A stretch of 64,000 bases of DNA. Source: Actinophytocola sp035634895 (lineage in GTDB: Bacteria; Actinomycetota; Actinomycetes; Mycobacteriales; Pseudonocardiaceae). A model generated the notes under the pieces. The model saw nothing but the letters and a program-made list of their open reading frames with translations. It was not told where the DNA came from and ran no database searches. The DNA lies in assembly GCF_035634895.1 (NCBI RefSeq), contig NZ_DASQCC010000031.1, positions 37,477-101,476 on the forward strand, in the 5' to 3' direction. Each line of letters begins with the position of its first letter. The first letter of the stretch is position 1. The translations under genes were made by a program, and so were the position numbers. Of the stretch, positions 27,371-35,104 are shown one piece after another.

Positions 27371-28357
27371 TCAGACGGAGTCGAAGACGCCGGTCATCGC
27401 GACGAGAACACGCCGCGCGCCGGTGTAGGGGCGGCGTCCGTGCGAGACAAGGAGGTTGTTGACGATCATCAGGTCCCCGCGTCCCCAGGGGTTCGCGAAG
27501 ATCGTGTCCTCGTAGGCCTTCCTGATCAGCTCCAGGTCCGTGTCGGCGATCGGCGAGCCGTCTCCGTACAGGGCGTGGCGCGGGTAGTCCGCCTCGTCGT
27601 ACATCTCGACGATCGCGGCCCGGACCTTCTTCGGCAGGTTGGTGACGTGGAACAGGTGCGCCTGGTTGAACCACACGTCGCGGCCGGTGTCGGGGTCGGT
27701 CACGATCGCCGGGCGGCGGCTGCGGGTACGCAACTCGTCGTCGCCCAGCCACTCCAGCTCAAGAAGGTTGTCGCCGCAGAACTTCTCGACCTCGGCCTTG
27801 CTGTCGGTCTGGAACACCTCCTGCCACGTCAGCCCCATCCCCGGCCGGTAGGAGCGCGTGTAGAGCACGCCGAGCTCCCGGAACCGGGCGACCAGGTCGG
27901 CGGGCAGGCGTCGCAGCACCGCCGCGCTGTCGGCCAGCGGCGTCTCGCCGCCGGTCTCCGACGGCGTGACACAGGCGAAGAACAGCCAGCGCGGCGAGTG
28001 CCGCGAATAGGCGGACTCGTTGTGCTGCGGGATAGTCTGGTTCGCCGGGTACTCGGTGGAGGTGTAGACGTTGCCGCTCACCGTGCTGCGCGGGGTGGTT
28101 CGCTCGGTGTACTCCAGCAGGTCGCCGCCGACGGCCCGGGCCACCTGGTCGAGTAACTCGGGGCCGTCGATGACGCCACGCAGCAGGACGGCCCCGTACT
28201 CGTGCAGGTCCTCGAACAGCGCGGCGCGGTGCTCGTCGATCCACGCCGTCACCGGCTGGCCGCTCTCGAGCGGACTGTAGGCCATCATGCGGGTGTCGGC
28301 GTTGCCGATGAGGCTGCCGCCCAGCGAGTTGTCGCGAGCCAGTTCCGAGCCAAGCAT
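27371..28357 (-). CDS. SyrP-like Fe(II)/2-oxoglutarate oxygenase (TauD family)
   Basis: A 328-residue TauD/TfdA-fold oxygenase. The iron ligands are His112 and Glu114 (QHNES), an HxE rather than the more common HxD, with His306 (SHGRRP) distal and Arg315/316 for 2-oxoglutarate. The stretch around NVYTSTEYPANQTIPQHNE is characteristic of SyrP-type enzymes, which hydroxylate an amino acid, often Asp, while it is bound to an NRPS carrier. The gene lies immediately upstream of NRPS 1, 55 bases away. With an asparagine module in the line, beta-hydroxylation of Asn is the likeliest job, as in hydroxyasparagine-containing hexapeptides. The start is the ATG at 28357, with GGTAGGA six bases before it; the GTG 18 bases upstream is less well supported. 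Confidence 0.85.
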   Translation of the reverse strand: MLGSELARDNSLGGSLIGNADTRMMAYSPLESGQPVTAWIDEHRAALFEDLHEYGAVLLRGVIDGPELLDQVARAVGGDLLEYTERTTPRSTVSGNVYTSTEYPANQTIPQHNESAYSRHSPRWLFFACVTPSETGGETPLADSAAVLRRLPADLVARFRELGVLYTRSYRPGMGLTWQEVFQTDSKAEVEKFCGDNLLELEWLGDDELRTRSRRPAIVTDPDTGRDVWFNQAHLFHVTNLPKKVRAAIVEMYDEADYPRHALYGDGSPIADTDLELIRKAYEDTIFANPWGRGDLMIVNNLLVSHGRRPYTGARRVLVAMTGVFDSV

Positions 28358-28397
28358 GTCGAGTCCTACCCTCACTGATGTCGTCGTTGTCCGTGAG

Positions 28398-29414
28398 TTA
28401 CCGCGGGATGGCTTCGAGCTCGAAGACCACGGACACGGTCAGGCTGTCGATCCGGTGTGCCTCGACCAGCCGCCAGCCGCCGTCCTCGAAGACGCCGTGC
28501 CACTCGTCGAGCGTCGGCACGTAGACCCCCATCAGGTCGTGGCCGACCTCGAAACCGAGCGTGAAGATCGGCAGCTCGTCGTCGCGCAGGCCGACCGTGC
28601 GGGTCGCGTCGCCGAGCAGGAACCGGCGCACGTTGGGGAACGCCGCGCGCAGCCTGCGCAGCGCCGTCACGCAGTTGTCCCTCGGCCAGAAGTCGTGGCC
28701 CATCATGAAACAGGTGAGCAGGTCGACGTCCTGGAACTCGGGCCGCGGCTCGATGTTCCTGGCGTCGCCTCGCACGAACGTGATCCGGTCCGCGAAACCC
28801 TTGGCGGCGACGGAGTCGTTCGCCATCGCGATGGCCGGCGGCGCGATCTCGATGCCGACGCCACGCGCGTGGGGGTGCCGGTTCAGGATCTGGATGAGGC
28901 GCTCGCCGCTGCCCGACCCGAGGTCCGCGACGGACCTGACCTCGTGGGTCAGTCCGTCCATCGCGGTCCAGAACGCCGGGTCGAAGTACCGCTCGCTGAT
29001 CTCCCGGCAGGCGTAGCTGATCGCCGCCGCGTCGCGCTGGTAGAAGTCACCGACCCGGTTCTCGTTGCGCAGTACGAACGGCATCCGCCGGAACAGCTCG
29101 CCGGAACCCTGCACCAGCCAGTGGAACAGCGACCGGTGCCGGCACGCGTCGTCGAAGTTCGGGCCGACCAGGACCTTGCCGTCCTCCCGCTCGACGATGC
29201 GCACGCTGGCCAGTGCGGCGAACATCCCGTTGACCGACGGCAGATGAAGGTCGCCGCCCTTGGCGAACTCGACCGGGTCGAGCTTGCCGTGCTCGCGCAG
29301 CTCGTCGAGCGCGCCGACCTCCCACGCCGCACCGACCGCGGCCGCGGCGATGGTCGAGTTGAAGATGTCGATGACGCCGGTCCGCGAACTGGACGTTAAT
29401 TCGTTCGGATTCAT
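28398..29414 (-). CDS. mppJ: MppJ-like iron-containing alpha-keto-acid C-methyltransferase
   Basis: A 338-residue SAM-dependent enzyme with an N-terminal dimerisation/winged-helix region and a C-terminal Rossmann fold (DLGSGSGERLIQI, 164–176). It closely resembles MppJ of the mannopeptimycin cluster along its length, for example in GELFRRMP, YACREISERYFDPAFW, LLTCFMMGHDFWPR and FLLGDATRTVG. As I recall, MppJ binds ferric iron through His243 and His295; His240 (MMGHDFW) and His292 (VGHDLMG) sit at the same spacing here. MppJ methylates the beta carbon of phenylpyruvate, giving beta-methylphenylalanine after transamination. The exact acceptor here (phenylpyruvate, indolepyruvate or another keto acid) is unknown. 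It sits between the MbtH gene and the SyrP-like gene in the NRPS operon. The longer upstream frame lacks protein character. Confidence 0.9.
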   Translation of the reverse strand: MNPNELTSSSRTGVIDIFNSTIAAAAVGAAWEVGALDELREHGKLDPVEFAKGGDLHLPSVNGMFAALASVRIVEREDGKVLVGPNFDDACRHRSLFHWLVQGSGELFRRMPFVLRNENRVGDFYQRDAAAISYACREISERYFDPAFWTAMDGLTHEVRSVADLGSGSGERLIQILNRHPHARGVGIEIAPPAIAMANDSVAAKGFADRITFVRGDARNIEPRPEFQDVDLLTCFMMGHDFWPRDNCVTALRRLRAAFPNVRRFLLGDATRTVGLRDDELPIFTLGFEVGHDLMGVYVPTLDEWHGVFEDGGWRLVEAHRIDSLTVSVVFELEAIPR

Positions 29415-29529
29415 CTGTTCATTCCGTCTCGTGTCGGCAACCAGGCCATCAGCTTTTCGGAAGGCGGTCCCCGGCGCCACCAACTTGACCGACCGGCGAA
29501 ATTGCACGCTTTTCGTCGCGTAGCTCTCC

Positions 29530-29757
29530 TCAGGCGGCGCCGGCCGGGCTGTCCATGCTTTCCCGCAGGCTTCTCGGCCGCATGTCCGTCCAGTTCTCGT
29601 TGACGTGGTCCACCGCCGACTGCCGGTCGGTCTCCGCCAGCGCGACCGTCCAGCCCGCCGGAACCTCCGCGAACGCGGGCCACAGCGAATACTGTTCCTC
29701 GTCGTTGACCAGAACCAGGAAACGGCCGTCCTCGTCGTCAAAGGGATTGGTGCTCAT
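29530..29757 (-). CDS. MbtH-like NRPS partner protein
   Basis: A 75-residue protein with the invariant MbtH pattern: NPFDDEDGRF at the start, then YSLWP, VPAGW and HVNENWTDMRPRSLR. The three conserved tryptophans are present. MbtH proteins bind adenylation domains and are often needed for their solubility and activity. The gene heads the minus-strand run MbtH, methyltransferase, SyrP-like oxygenase, NRPS 1, NRPS 2, thioesterase, MFS. The ATG at 29757 is preceded by a strong GGAGGA. The longer frame starting at 29838 would read through the hairpin and is rejected. Confidence 0.97.
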   Translation of the reverse strand: MSTNPFDDEDGRFLVLVNDEEQYSLWPAFAEVPAGWTVALAETDRQSAVDHVNENWTDMRPRSLRESMDSPAGAA

Positions 29758-29777
29758 TATTCCTCCAGCAACGAATC

Positions 29778-29808
29778 GAGGGACGGACGCGATTCGCGTC
29801 CGTCCCTC
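29778..29808 (-). terminator. Perfect 15-base inverted repeat before the MbtH gene
   Basis: Arms at 29778–29792 and 29794–29808 are perfect complements around one central T. As RNA this gives a stem of 13–14 pairs with a loop of 3–5 bases. It lies between the ABC permease stop (29873) and the MbtH ribosome-binding site, about 15 bases from the latter. It is most simply a terminator separating exporter and NRPS transcripts, or an RNA-stabilising or processing hairpin at the head of the NRPS message. No T tract follows on either strand. Confidence 0.65.
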
Positions 29809-29872
29809 AACGTGCCAGAAGAGAACTGCCGTCACCACGTTCTTGACGTGTCGGTGAAACAGCCCGGTCGGC

Positions 29873-31813
29873 TCATTCCCGGGCGGCCACCAGCGTCACC
29901 GGTCGCGGACGGGTCGCCGACAGCGTGGTGAGCACGCTCGTCACACTGGTCACGACGAACGCGCCGGCGGCGAGGATCGACCCCAGCGTCCACGGCACGG
30001 CCACCACCGGTGTGCCCAGCGCCGATCCGGTGGCCGCGCCGACGCCCAGCAGCGTCCCGGCGACGACCAGCCCACCGAGGAACAACCCGATGAACGTGAC
30101 CGCGCAGGACTCGATCAGCGCCATGCGCACGACCTGCACGCGCTTGAGCCCGGTGACCCGCGCGGTGGCGAACTCGTGCCGGCGCGCGGCGTACGCGATG
30201 ACCACCGAGTTGACCACGGCCAGCGCCGTGTAGAGACCGGCGAGACCCATCAGCACGACCATGATCCCGACGTCGTCCTGCTCCCGCCGCGCCGACGTGC
30301 TGGCGACCCAGTCGGCCACCGTGCTGACCTCGAAACCCTTTCCCCGCAACGTTTTCGTCACCGCGGCCGGGTCGGCGCCGTCGGCGAGCACGACCACGGT
30401 CTCGGCCGGGGCGCCGGCCAGCACGTCCGGCGGCACGACGGAGAGCGGCACCAGGAACGACTCGCCGGACGCCAGCCCCTCGGGCATCGTGCCCACCAGG
30501 CGCAGCGCCAGCGTCCGCCCGTCGAGCTCCGCGCTGGCCGTCGTGCCGATCTCCGCGCGGTGCTCGCTGATCAGCGTGGCGGCGATCGTGTCGCCGGACA
30601 GGTCGGCCAGCGACCCGGCGAGCATCGACACGTCGTGTGTGCGTTGGTACGCGGCTGGGTCGATCGCGGTGATCCCGGAGTAGTACTTCTCCTCCTCCGG
30701 CTCTCCGCTGTCCGCGTTGAGGACGGTCATCGTGAGTGCCATCGGCACCTCGATCTCCGGCGACGCGACCGCCACGCCGTCCACAGTGGACACCCGGCCT
30801 GCCTCGGCGCCGGTGGAGCGCACGATCAGGTCGCCGTTCACCGTGTCGAGCTGCTCCTGCGCGGCGGCCTTGGTGAGTGAGCTGAGTGCGCCGAACAGGC
30901 CCAGTACCAACGAGATCAGCACGATCAACGGCGCGGCGGTCGACGCGCTGCGGCGAACGCCCTCACGCAGGTTCGCCTCGGCGATCCGGCCCAGCGTCGA
31001 GTACCGCAGGACGAACCCGAACACCCGGCTCGTCAACGGCACCACCAGCGGGCTGAGCAGGCTCAGCGCGACCGCGCCGATCATCGCGAAACCCATCGCC
31101 ACCACCAGCGCCGCCACCGAGCCGACCGCCTGCGCCAACACGACCAGCCCGGCCGCGACACCAGCGAGCAGCAACCCGACGACCCAGCGCGCCGGCGTCA
31201 TGACCTGCCGCGCCGCGCCGGTGTCCCGCAACGCCTCCAGCGGCCGCACCTTCGCCGCCCGCCAGGCTGCCGCGCGCACGCCGAGCAACGCGATCACCAC
31301 CCCGGCGGCGGCCGTGGCGAGCACCACCCACCCCGACGGCGACACCGTGAAGTCCTGGGGCAGGAAGCCGAGCTCCTTGGTCAACCAGATCTGCACCCGC
31401 AGGGCCAGCATGCCGACCGGCACACCGAGCACCGCGCCACACGCCCCCAGCAGCAACGCCTCCGACAGCAGCAACCGGCGCAGCTGCCGCTTGCTGCCGC
31501 CGACCAGGCGCAGCAGCGCGAGGTCGCGGCGCCGTTGGGCGACGGTGAACGCGAACGTGGAGCTGACCACGAAGATCGCGAGGAACGCCGACAGCAGCAT
31601 CGTCATGCCCATCAGCGTGGTCGCGCCGTCGTAGCTCTCGCGGATCCGCGCGGCCTCGATCACCGACGCGCCCGCGGGCACCGGCGGGTCCTGCGCGGCG
31701 ATGAGCACCCGCAGCGACGCCTGCATCAGCCCGACGCCGACCGCGACCGTGAGGATCGAGCCGACGAACAGCTGCCAACGCTCCCGGAACGTGTACAGGG
31801 AGAACTCGAACAT
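29873..31813 (-). CDS. ABC transporter permease, FtsX/MacB type with two FtsX domains
   Basis: A 646-residue membrane protein. A first transmembrane helix lies near residues 16–36, then an FtsX block of three helices (the first reads MTMLLSAFLAIFVVSSTFAF), then two central helices, a large extracytoplasmic domain and a second FtsX block (VVLMGLAGLYTALAVVNSVV onward). This is the full-length permease used with a single ATPase in actinobacterial antibiotic export or self-resistance systems. The ATG at 31813 lies two bases past the ATPase stop, so the pair is one transcript. A frame continuing upstream through the ATPase gene is an artefact. It is likely a cluster exporter; the substrate is inferred from location only. 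Confidence 0.93.
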   Translation of the reverse strand: MFEFSLYTFRERWQLFVGSILTVAVGVGLMQASLRVLIAAQDPPVPAGASVIEAARIRESYDGATTLMGMTMLLSAFLAIFVVSSTFAFTVAQRRRDLALLRLVGGSKRQLRRLLLSEALLLGACGAVLGVPVGMLALRVQIWLTKELGFLPQDFTVSPSGWVVLATAAAGVVIALLGVRAAAWRAAKVRPLEALRDTGAARQVMTPARWVVGLLLAGVAAGLVVLAQAVGSVAALVVAMGFAMIGAVALSLLSPLVVPLTSRVFGFVLRYSTLGRIAEANLREGVRRSASTAAPLIVLISLVLGLFGALSSLTKAAAQEQLDTVNGDLIVRSTGAEAGRVSTVDGVAVASPEIEVPMALTMTVLNADSGEPEEEKYYSGITAIDPAAYQRTHDVSMLAGSLADLSGDTIAATLISEHRAEIGTTASAELDGRTLALRLVGTMPEGLASGESFLVPLSVVPPDVLAGAPAETVVVLADGADPAAVTKTLRGKGFEVSTVADWVASTSARREQDDVGIMVVLMGLAGLYTALAVVNSVVIAYAARRHEFATARVTGLKRVQVVRMALIESCAVTFIGLFLGGLVVAGTLLGVGAATGSALGTPVVAVPWTLGSILAAGAFVVTSVTSVLTTLSATRPRPVTLVAARE

Positions 31814-31815
31814 GG

Positions 31816-32580
31816 CTAGCGCTCCAACCGTGCGAGCCGGTCGGCTACGCCGTGCACGGTCGGCCGGAAGTCCTGGTCGATGATCCGCCCGTCGGACAGG
31901 TACAGCACCGAGTCGGCGCTGGCCGCGGCGGCCGGGTCGTGCGTGACCATCACGATCGTCTGGTTGTCCGAGGAGACGAGGTCGCGCAGCAGTGTCATCA
32001 CGTTGCGGGCCGACTTGGAGTCCAGCGCGCCGGTCGGCTCGTCGGCGAACAGCACCGCGGGCCTGGTCACCATGGCTCGTGCGATCGCCACCCGCTGCTG
32101 CTGCCCACCGGACAGCTCGGCGGGCCGGTGCCGCAGCCGGTCGGCCAGTCCCACCGCGGCCAGCGCCGCGCGCACCTGTTTCTTCGCGACCGTGCGGCCG
32201 GCGAGCTTGAGTGGCAACGCGACGTTCTGCTCGGCGCTGAGCGAGTTGATCAGGTTGAACGTCTGGAACACGAACCCGATGCTGCGACGGCGAAGTTCGG
32301 TGAGCTTGTTGTCCGACGCGTCGGTGATTTCCTCGCCGAGCAGGAAGACCTGGCCGCCGGAAACCTGCTCCAGACCGGCCGCGCAGTGCAGCAGCGTGGA
32401 TTTCCCCGACCCGGAGGGCCCCATCACCGCGGTCCAGGTGCCGGGCGAGAACGCGACGTCCACCCCCGCGAGCGCGCACACCCGCGCCTGTTTCGACCCG
32501 TACTCCCTGGTGACGCCCCTGAGTTCGACGACGGCGGCCGCCACCGAATCGGTCGCGCCGTTCGGGCCGGTCTCGGTCAT
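31816..32580 (-). CDS. ABC transporter ATPase (LolD/MacB type)
   Basis: A 254-residue ATP-binding protein. Walker A GPSGSGKST is at 54–62, followed by the Q-loop region FVFQTFNLI, signature LSGGQQQR, Walker B VLFADEP and an H-loop VTHD. This set is typical of the LolD/MacB subfamily that partners FtsX-type permeases. It pairs with the permease two bases downstream. The ATG at 32580 has GGGGGA about nine bases before it. The long upstream extension of the same frame is not protein-like. The ATPase energises the permease at the cytoplasmic face. The divergent region upstream contains four 11-base-period direct repeats that may be SARP boxes, suggesting cluster-specific control. Confidence 0.95.
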   Translation of the reverse strand: MTETGPNGATDSVAAAVVELRGVTREYGSKQARVCALAGVDVAFSPGTWTAVMGPSGSGKSTLLHCAAGLEQVSGGQVFLLGEEITDASDNKLTELRRRSIGFVFQTFNLINSLSAEQNVALPLKLAGRTVAKKQVRAALAAVGLADRLRHRPAELSGGQQQRVAIARAMVTRPAVLFADEPTGALDSKSARNVMTLLRDLVSSDNQTIVMVTHDPAAAASADSVLYLSDGRIIDQDFRPTVHGVADRLARLER

Positions 32581-32922
32581 GCGCGGGATCCCCCGTCGTT
32601 GTTCTCGCCCCGTTGATGTCACTGTCCCGCGCCCCAGAATTCTCGTCCTCGGCGATGTCGGCAACCGTCGCGCCGTGACACGGCGTGTCGGCGTGGGCAC
32701 AGGAGCCGACCCGGTTCCTGTCGTGAGTTCTCGGCGCAAGGTTGTCGTGGTGGGCTTCCGCCGCGCTTCCCTTCCGCTTCCCTTCCGCTTCCAGTTCACT
32801 GGCAGTGACGGCCAGCGGAGGGGAAAGAAAACGGTTGCGACGACCGGTTGAGTGGTTCCACCGTGGAAAACGCGGTGAAGAGGCCAAACAGTGCCTGCGC
32901 GACAGCGCCAGGGGGAGACACA
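32581..32922. other. Divergent intergenic region between ABC ATPase and small secreted peptide
   Basis: These 342 bases hold no convincing gene; open frames through it on both strands lack protein character. It must carry the promoter for the exporter pair (minus) and probably one for the small peptide (plus). The notable content is a pyrimidine-rich tract with four phased repeats at 32753–32792, followed on the plus strand by a purine-rich stretch (GGAGGGGAAAGAAAACGG) near 32816–32833. Confidence 0.6.
32753..32792 (-). promoter_or_regulatory. Candidate SARP box: four heptamer repeats with 11-base period
   Basis: Plus-strand heptamers GGCTTCC (32753), CGCTTCC (32764), CGCTTCC (32775) and CGCTTCC (32786) are exactly 11 bases apart, separated by four-base spacers GCCG, CTTC and CTTC. 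Heptameric direct repeats at one helical turn are the established operator form for SARP activators, and a SARP gene lies at 45766–48861. The site is 173 bases or more upstream of the ABC ATPase start and 131 bases upstream of the secreted peptide start, so it could serve either. Binding is not shown. Confidence 0.6.
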
Positions 32923-33081
32923 ATGATGACAATCCGTAATATCTCGCTCACCGTACTCACGGCCGTCGCGATGGCGGTCGCGGTCGCCCTGATCATGACC
33001 TCGGCGCCGGGGGTGGCGTCGGCGGACTCGCCATGGGACCGGGGCGGCCACCTGACGGCCCACGACTCGCCCTGGGACTGA
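32923..33081 (+). CDS. Small secreted peptide with two DSPWD repeats
   Basis: A 52-residue open frame with good start signals: GGGGGAG five bases before a double ATG. Residues 1–34 form a classical signal peptide (Arg at 5, hydrophobic core LTVLTAVAMAVAVALIM, then VASA). Cleavage after Ala34 would release an 18-residue peptide, DSPWDRGGHLTAHDSPWD, in which DSPWD occurs at both ends around a Gly/His-containing centre. I do not recognise the family; actinomycetes encode many short secreted proteins with Asp–Trp motifs. It is transcribed divergently from the ABC exporter, has a strong terminator 46 bases downstream and is therefore probably its own transcript. It could be a signal, a metal- or membrane-binding peptide, or unrelated to the cluster. 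Confident as a gene, unknown in function. Confidence 0.75.
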   Translation: MMTIRNISLTVLTAVAMAVAVALIMTSAPGVASADSPWDRGGHLTAHDSPWD

Positions 33082-33127
33082 CGAAGGGTGACCAGCTTCC
33101 GAACGGGGGTCGGAGGCTGCTCTCGCG

Positions 33128-33165
33128 CCGCGCCGCGGACCATGCACCGAGGGTCCGCGGCGCGG
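33128..33165 (+). terminator. Strong hairpin terminator after the small peptide gene
   Basis: A perfect 14-base-pair stem (33128–33141 with 33152–33165) with a 10-base loop, followed by TTCTCGTTT. It lies 46 bases after the peptide stop and before the next plus-strand gene. It separates that gene from the DAHP synthase transcript. Confidence 0.85.
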
Positions 33166-33328
33166 TTCTCGTTTCCCGCCAGGCGTGTCCCCCGCCGTGA
33201 TTCTTCCGCGCCGACCTGGGAAATTCGCCGGCCCCTGAAGTTCATGGCCGGGTGAGGCGCCGGTCTTTACCGTTTACCGCGTGACAGCCACCGCACTCAC
33301 GCGGGATGGCGCCGAACGGAGACCATGG

Positions 33329-33523
33329 ATGCCCACCACGCTGATCGAGGCCGCCGAACGGCGCGGGCGGCACGTGCCCGAGACCCTCGAGCTCGCGCTG
33401 GGTGAGGTCTGGCCGTCCATGCTCCGTGGCCACGCGAACGCCGCCGTGGCCGGCAGCGCCGTCGTCAACGAGATCCACGAGCGCCGCTCGCCGGTGAAGG
33501 AGTTGTCGAGAGCATGCGGGTGA
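33329..33523 (+). CDS. Small hypothetical protein coupled to DAHP synthase
   Basis: An open frame of 64 residues from an ATG at 33329, or 80 residues from a GTG at 33281. Third-position G/C is high and the composition is protein-like (LIEAAERRGRHVPETLELAL, then a second helix-prone stretch). It overlaps the start of the DAHP synthase gene by 10 bases in another frame, which suggests translational coupling. No family is recognised, no signal peptide or membrane helix is seen, and no catalytic motif stands out. A purine stretch GGAGACC precedes the ATG. It might be a small partner or leader of the DAHP synthase; chorismate mutase, the usual partner of class II enzymes, is not recognisable in it. 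It may also be only a leader frame. Confidence 0.45.
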   Translation: MPTTLIEAAERRGRHVPETLELALGEVWPSMLRGHANAAVAGSAVVNEIHERRSPVKELSRACG

Positions 33524-34920
33524 CCGAACCGGGCGCGCTGGTCGCGCCGCCAGAGCACCGGGCACCCGCCGGCTGGCGGCCGGACTCCTGGCGCGGGCTG
33601 CCGATCACCCAGCAGCCGCCCTGGGATCCCGCCGCCCTCGAGCGGGTCACCGAGGAGATCGCACTGCTGCCGCCGCTGGTGCTGCCGGCCGAGATCCGAG
33701 AGCTGCACCGCTCGCTCGCCGCGGTCTCCGCGGGAGAGGCGTTCCTGTTGCAGGCGGGCGACTGCGCGGAGCGGTTCAGCTCGTGCACCGAGCAGGGCGT
33801 GCGCGGCAAGCTCAAGGTCATACTGCAGCTGGCGATCCTGCTCACGTACGGCGCGGGTCTGCCGGTGGTGAAGGTGGGCCGGATCGCCGGCCAGTTCGGC
33901 AAGCCGCGCAGCCAGCCGACCGAGGTGGTCGACGGCGTGGAACTGCCGGTGTTCCGTGGCGACATCGTCAACAGCCCCGAGCCACGCGCCGAGGCGCGCC
34001 GACCCGACGTCAACCGCCTGCTCCGGGCGTACCACCACTCGGCGGCGACGCTGGACGCGCTGCGGGCGCTGACCCTGGGCGGCTCCGCCGACCTCGACCA
34101 GGCACACGCCTGGAACCAGGAGTTCGTCCGGCGCACCGGCCCCGGCCAGGACTACGAGAAGGTCGCCGACGAGATCACCCGTGCGCTGCGGTTCATGGCC
34201 GCCTGCGGGGTGGACATGAACGAGCTGCGGGCACTGCACCAGGTGCACCTGTTCACGTCGCACGAGGCCCTCCTGCCGCACTACGAGCAGGCGCTGACCC
34301 GGTACGACGAGAAGTCGCGTGCCTGGTTCGACACCAGCGCCCACATGGTCTGGATCGGCGACCGCACCCGTCAGCTCGACGGCGCGCACGTGGAGCTGCT
34401 GTCCGGCATCACGAACCCGATCGGGCTCAAGGTCGGCCCGTCCACCACGCCAGAACAGCTCAGGCAGCTGTGCGACCGGCTCGACCCGAACCACGTGCCG
34501 GGTCGGCTCGTGCTGATCACCCGTCTCGGCGCGACCAACGTGACCGACCTGCTGCCGCCACTGCTCAGAGCGGTCAACGAGACGGGACACTCGGTCGTCT
34601 GGGCCTGCGATCCCATGCACGGCAACACGTTCGTGTCCCGGAGCGGGTACAAGACCCGGCGGTTCAGCGACATCCTCACCGAGATCGCCATGTTCTTCGG
34701 CGTGCACCGCGCCGAGGGGACCTACCCCGGGGGCATCCACCTCGAGCTCACGGGCGACGACGTGACCGAGTGCCTCGGCGGTGTCGAGGACGTCCTCGAC
34801 AACCAGCTCGGCACCCGCTACGAGACCGCCTGCGACCCCCGGCTCAACGCCGGCCAGTCGATCCAGCTGGCGTTCCACGTGGCCCAGTTCCTGCGGTCCA
34901 GCGCCTGGCCTGCCCACTGA
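33514..34920 (+). CDS. Class II 3-deoxy-D-arabino-heptulosonate-7-phosphate (DAHP) synthase
   Basis: A 468-residue plant/actinobacterial type II enzyme. It joins phosphoenolpyruvate and erythrose 4-phosphate in the first shikimate-pathway step. Recognisable blocks are LQAGDCAERF (metal-binding Cys), KVGRIAGQFGKPRS, FRGDIVN, HEALLPHYEQ, TSAHMVWIGDRT, KVGP and WACDPMHGNT. All are intact. The length equals that of free-standing family members. A copy inside a secondary-metabolite cluster usually raises flux to aromatic amino acids, here tryptophan for the halogenase and a phenylpyruvate-type acceptor for the methyltransferase; that link is inferred. The ATG at 33514 is preceded by AAGGAG 11 bases upstream. 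Confidence 0.97.
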   Translation: MRVTEPGALVAPPEHRAPAGWRPDSWRGLPITQQPPWDPAALERVTEEIALLPPLVLPAEIRELHRSLAAVSAGEAFLLQAGDCAERFSSCTEQGVRGKLKVILQLAILLTYGAGLPVVKVGRIAGQFGKPRSQPTEVVDGVELPVFRGDIVNSPEPRAEARRPDVNRLLRAYHHSAATLDALRALTLGGSADLDQAHAWNQEFVRRTGPGQDYEKVADEITRALRFMAACGVDMNELRALHQVHLFTSHEALLPHYEQALTRYDEKSRAWFDTSAHMVWIGDRTRQLDGAHVELLSGITNPIGLKVGPSTTPEQLRQLCDRLDPNHVPGRLVLITRLGATNVTDLLPPLLRAVNETGHSVVWACDPMHGNTFVSRSGYKTRRFSDILTEIAMFFGVHRAEGTYPGGIHLELTGDDVTECLGGVEDVLDNQLGTRYETACDPRLNAGQSIQLAFHVAQFLRSSAWPAH

Positions 34921-35104
34921 GAACTTTCGTTCACGGCGGAAAGCGCCGATCATCTTTTGTGACATCCGGTCGCGACGAGCGCTATTTCGAGTGCCCGAAA
35001 ATATCCGCCCACGGGGGTAGAGGAAAATGCTACCTGAGGTTGATGACCGCGCGTGTGCACTCGGCTACAGTTGTCCAGGTACTCCAGCGATGTTTTCGAA
35101 GGGA

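Noticed and set aside
32923..33081. A ribosomally made, modified peptide (lanthipeptide or lasso) precursor
   Set aside because: It has a Sec-type signal peptide, no Cys, and no modifying enzyme such as a LanM, cyclase or protease nearby.
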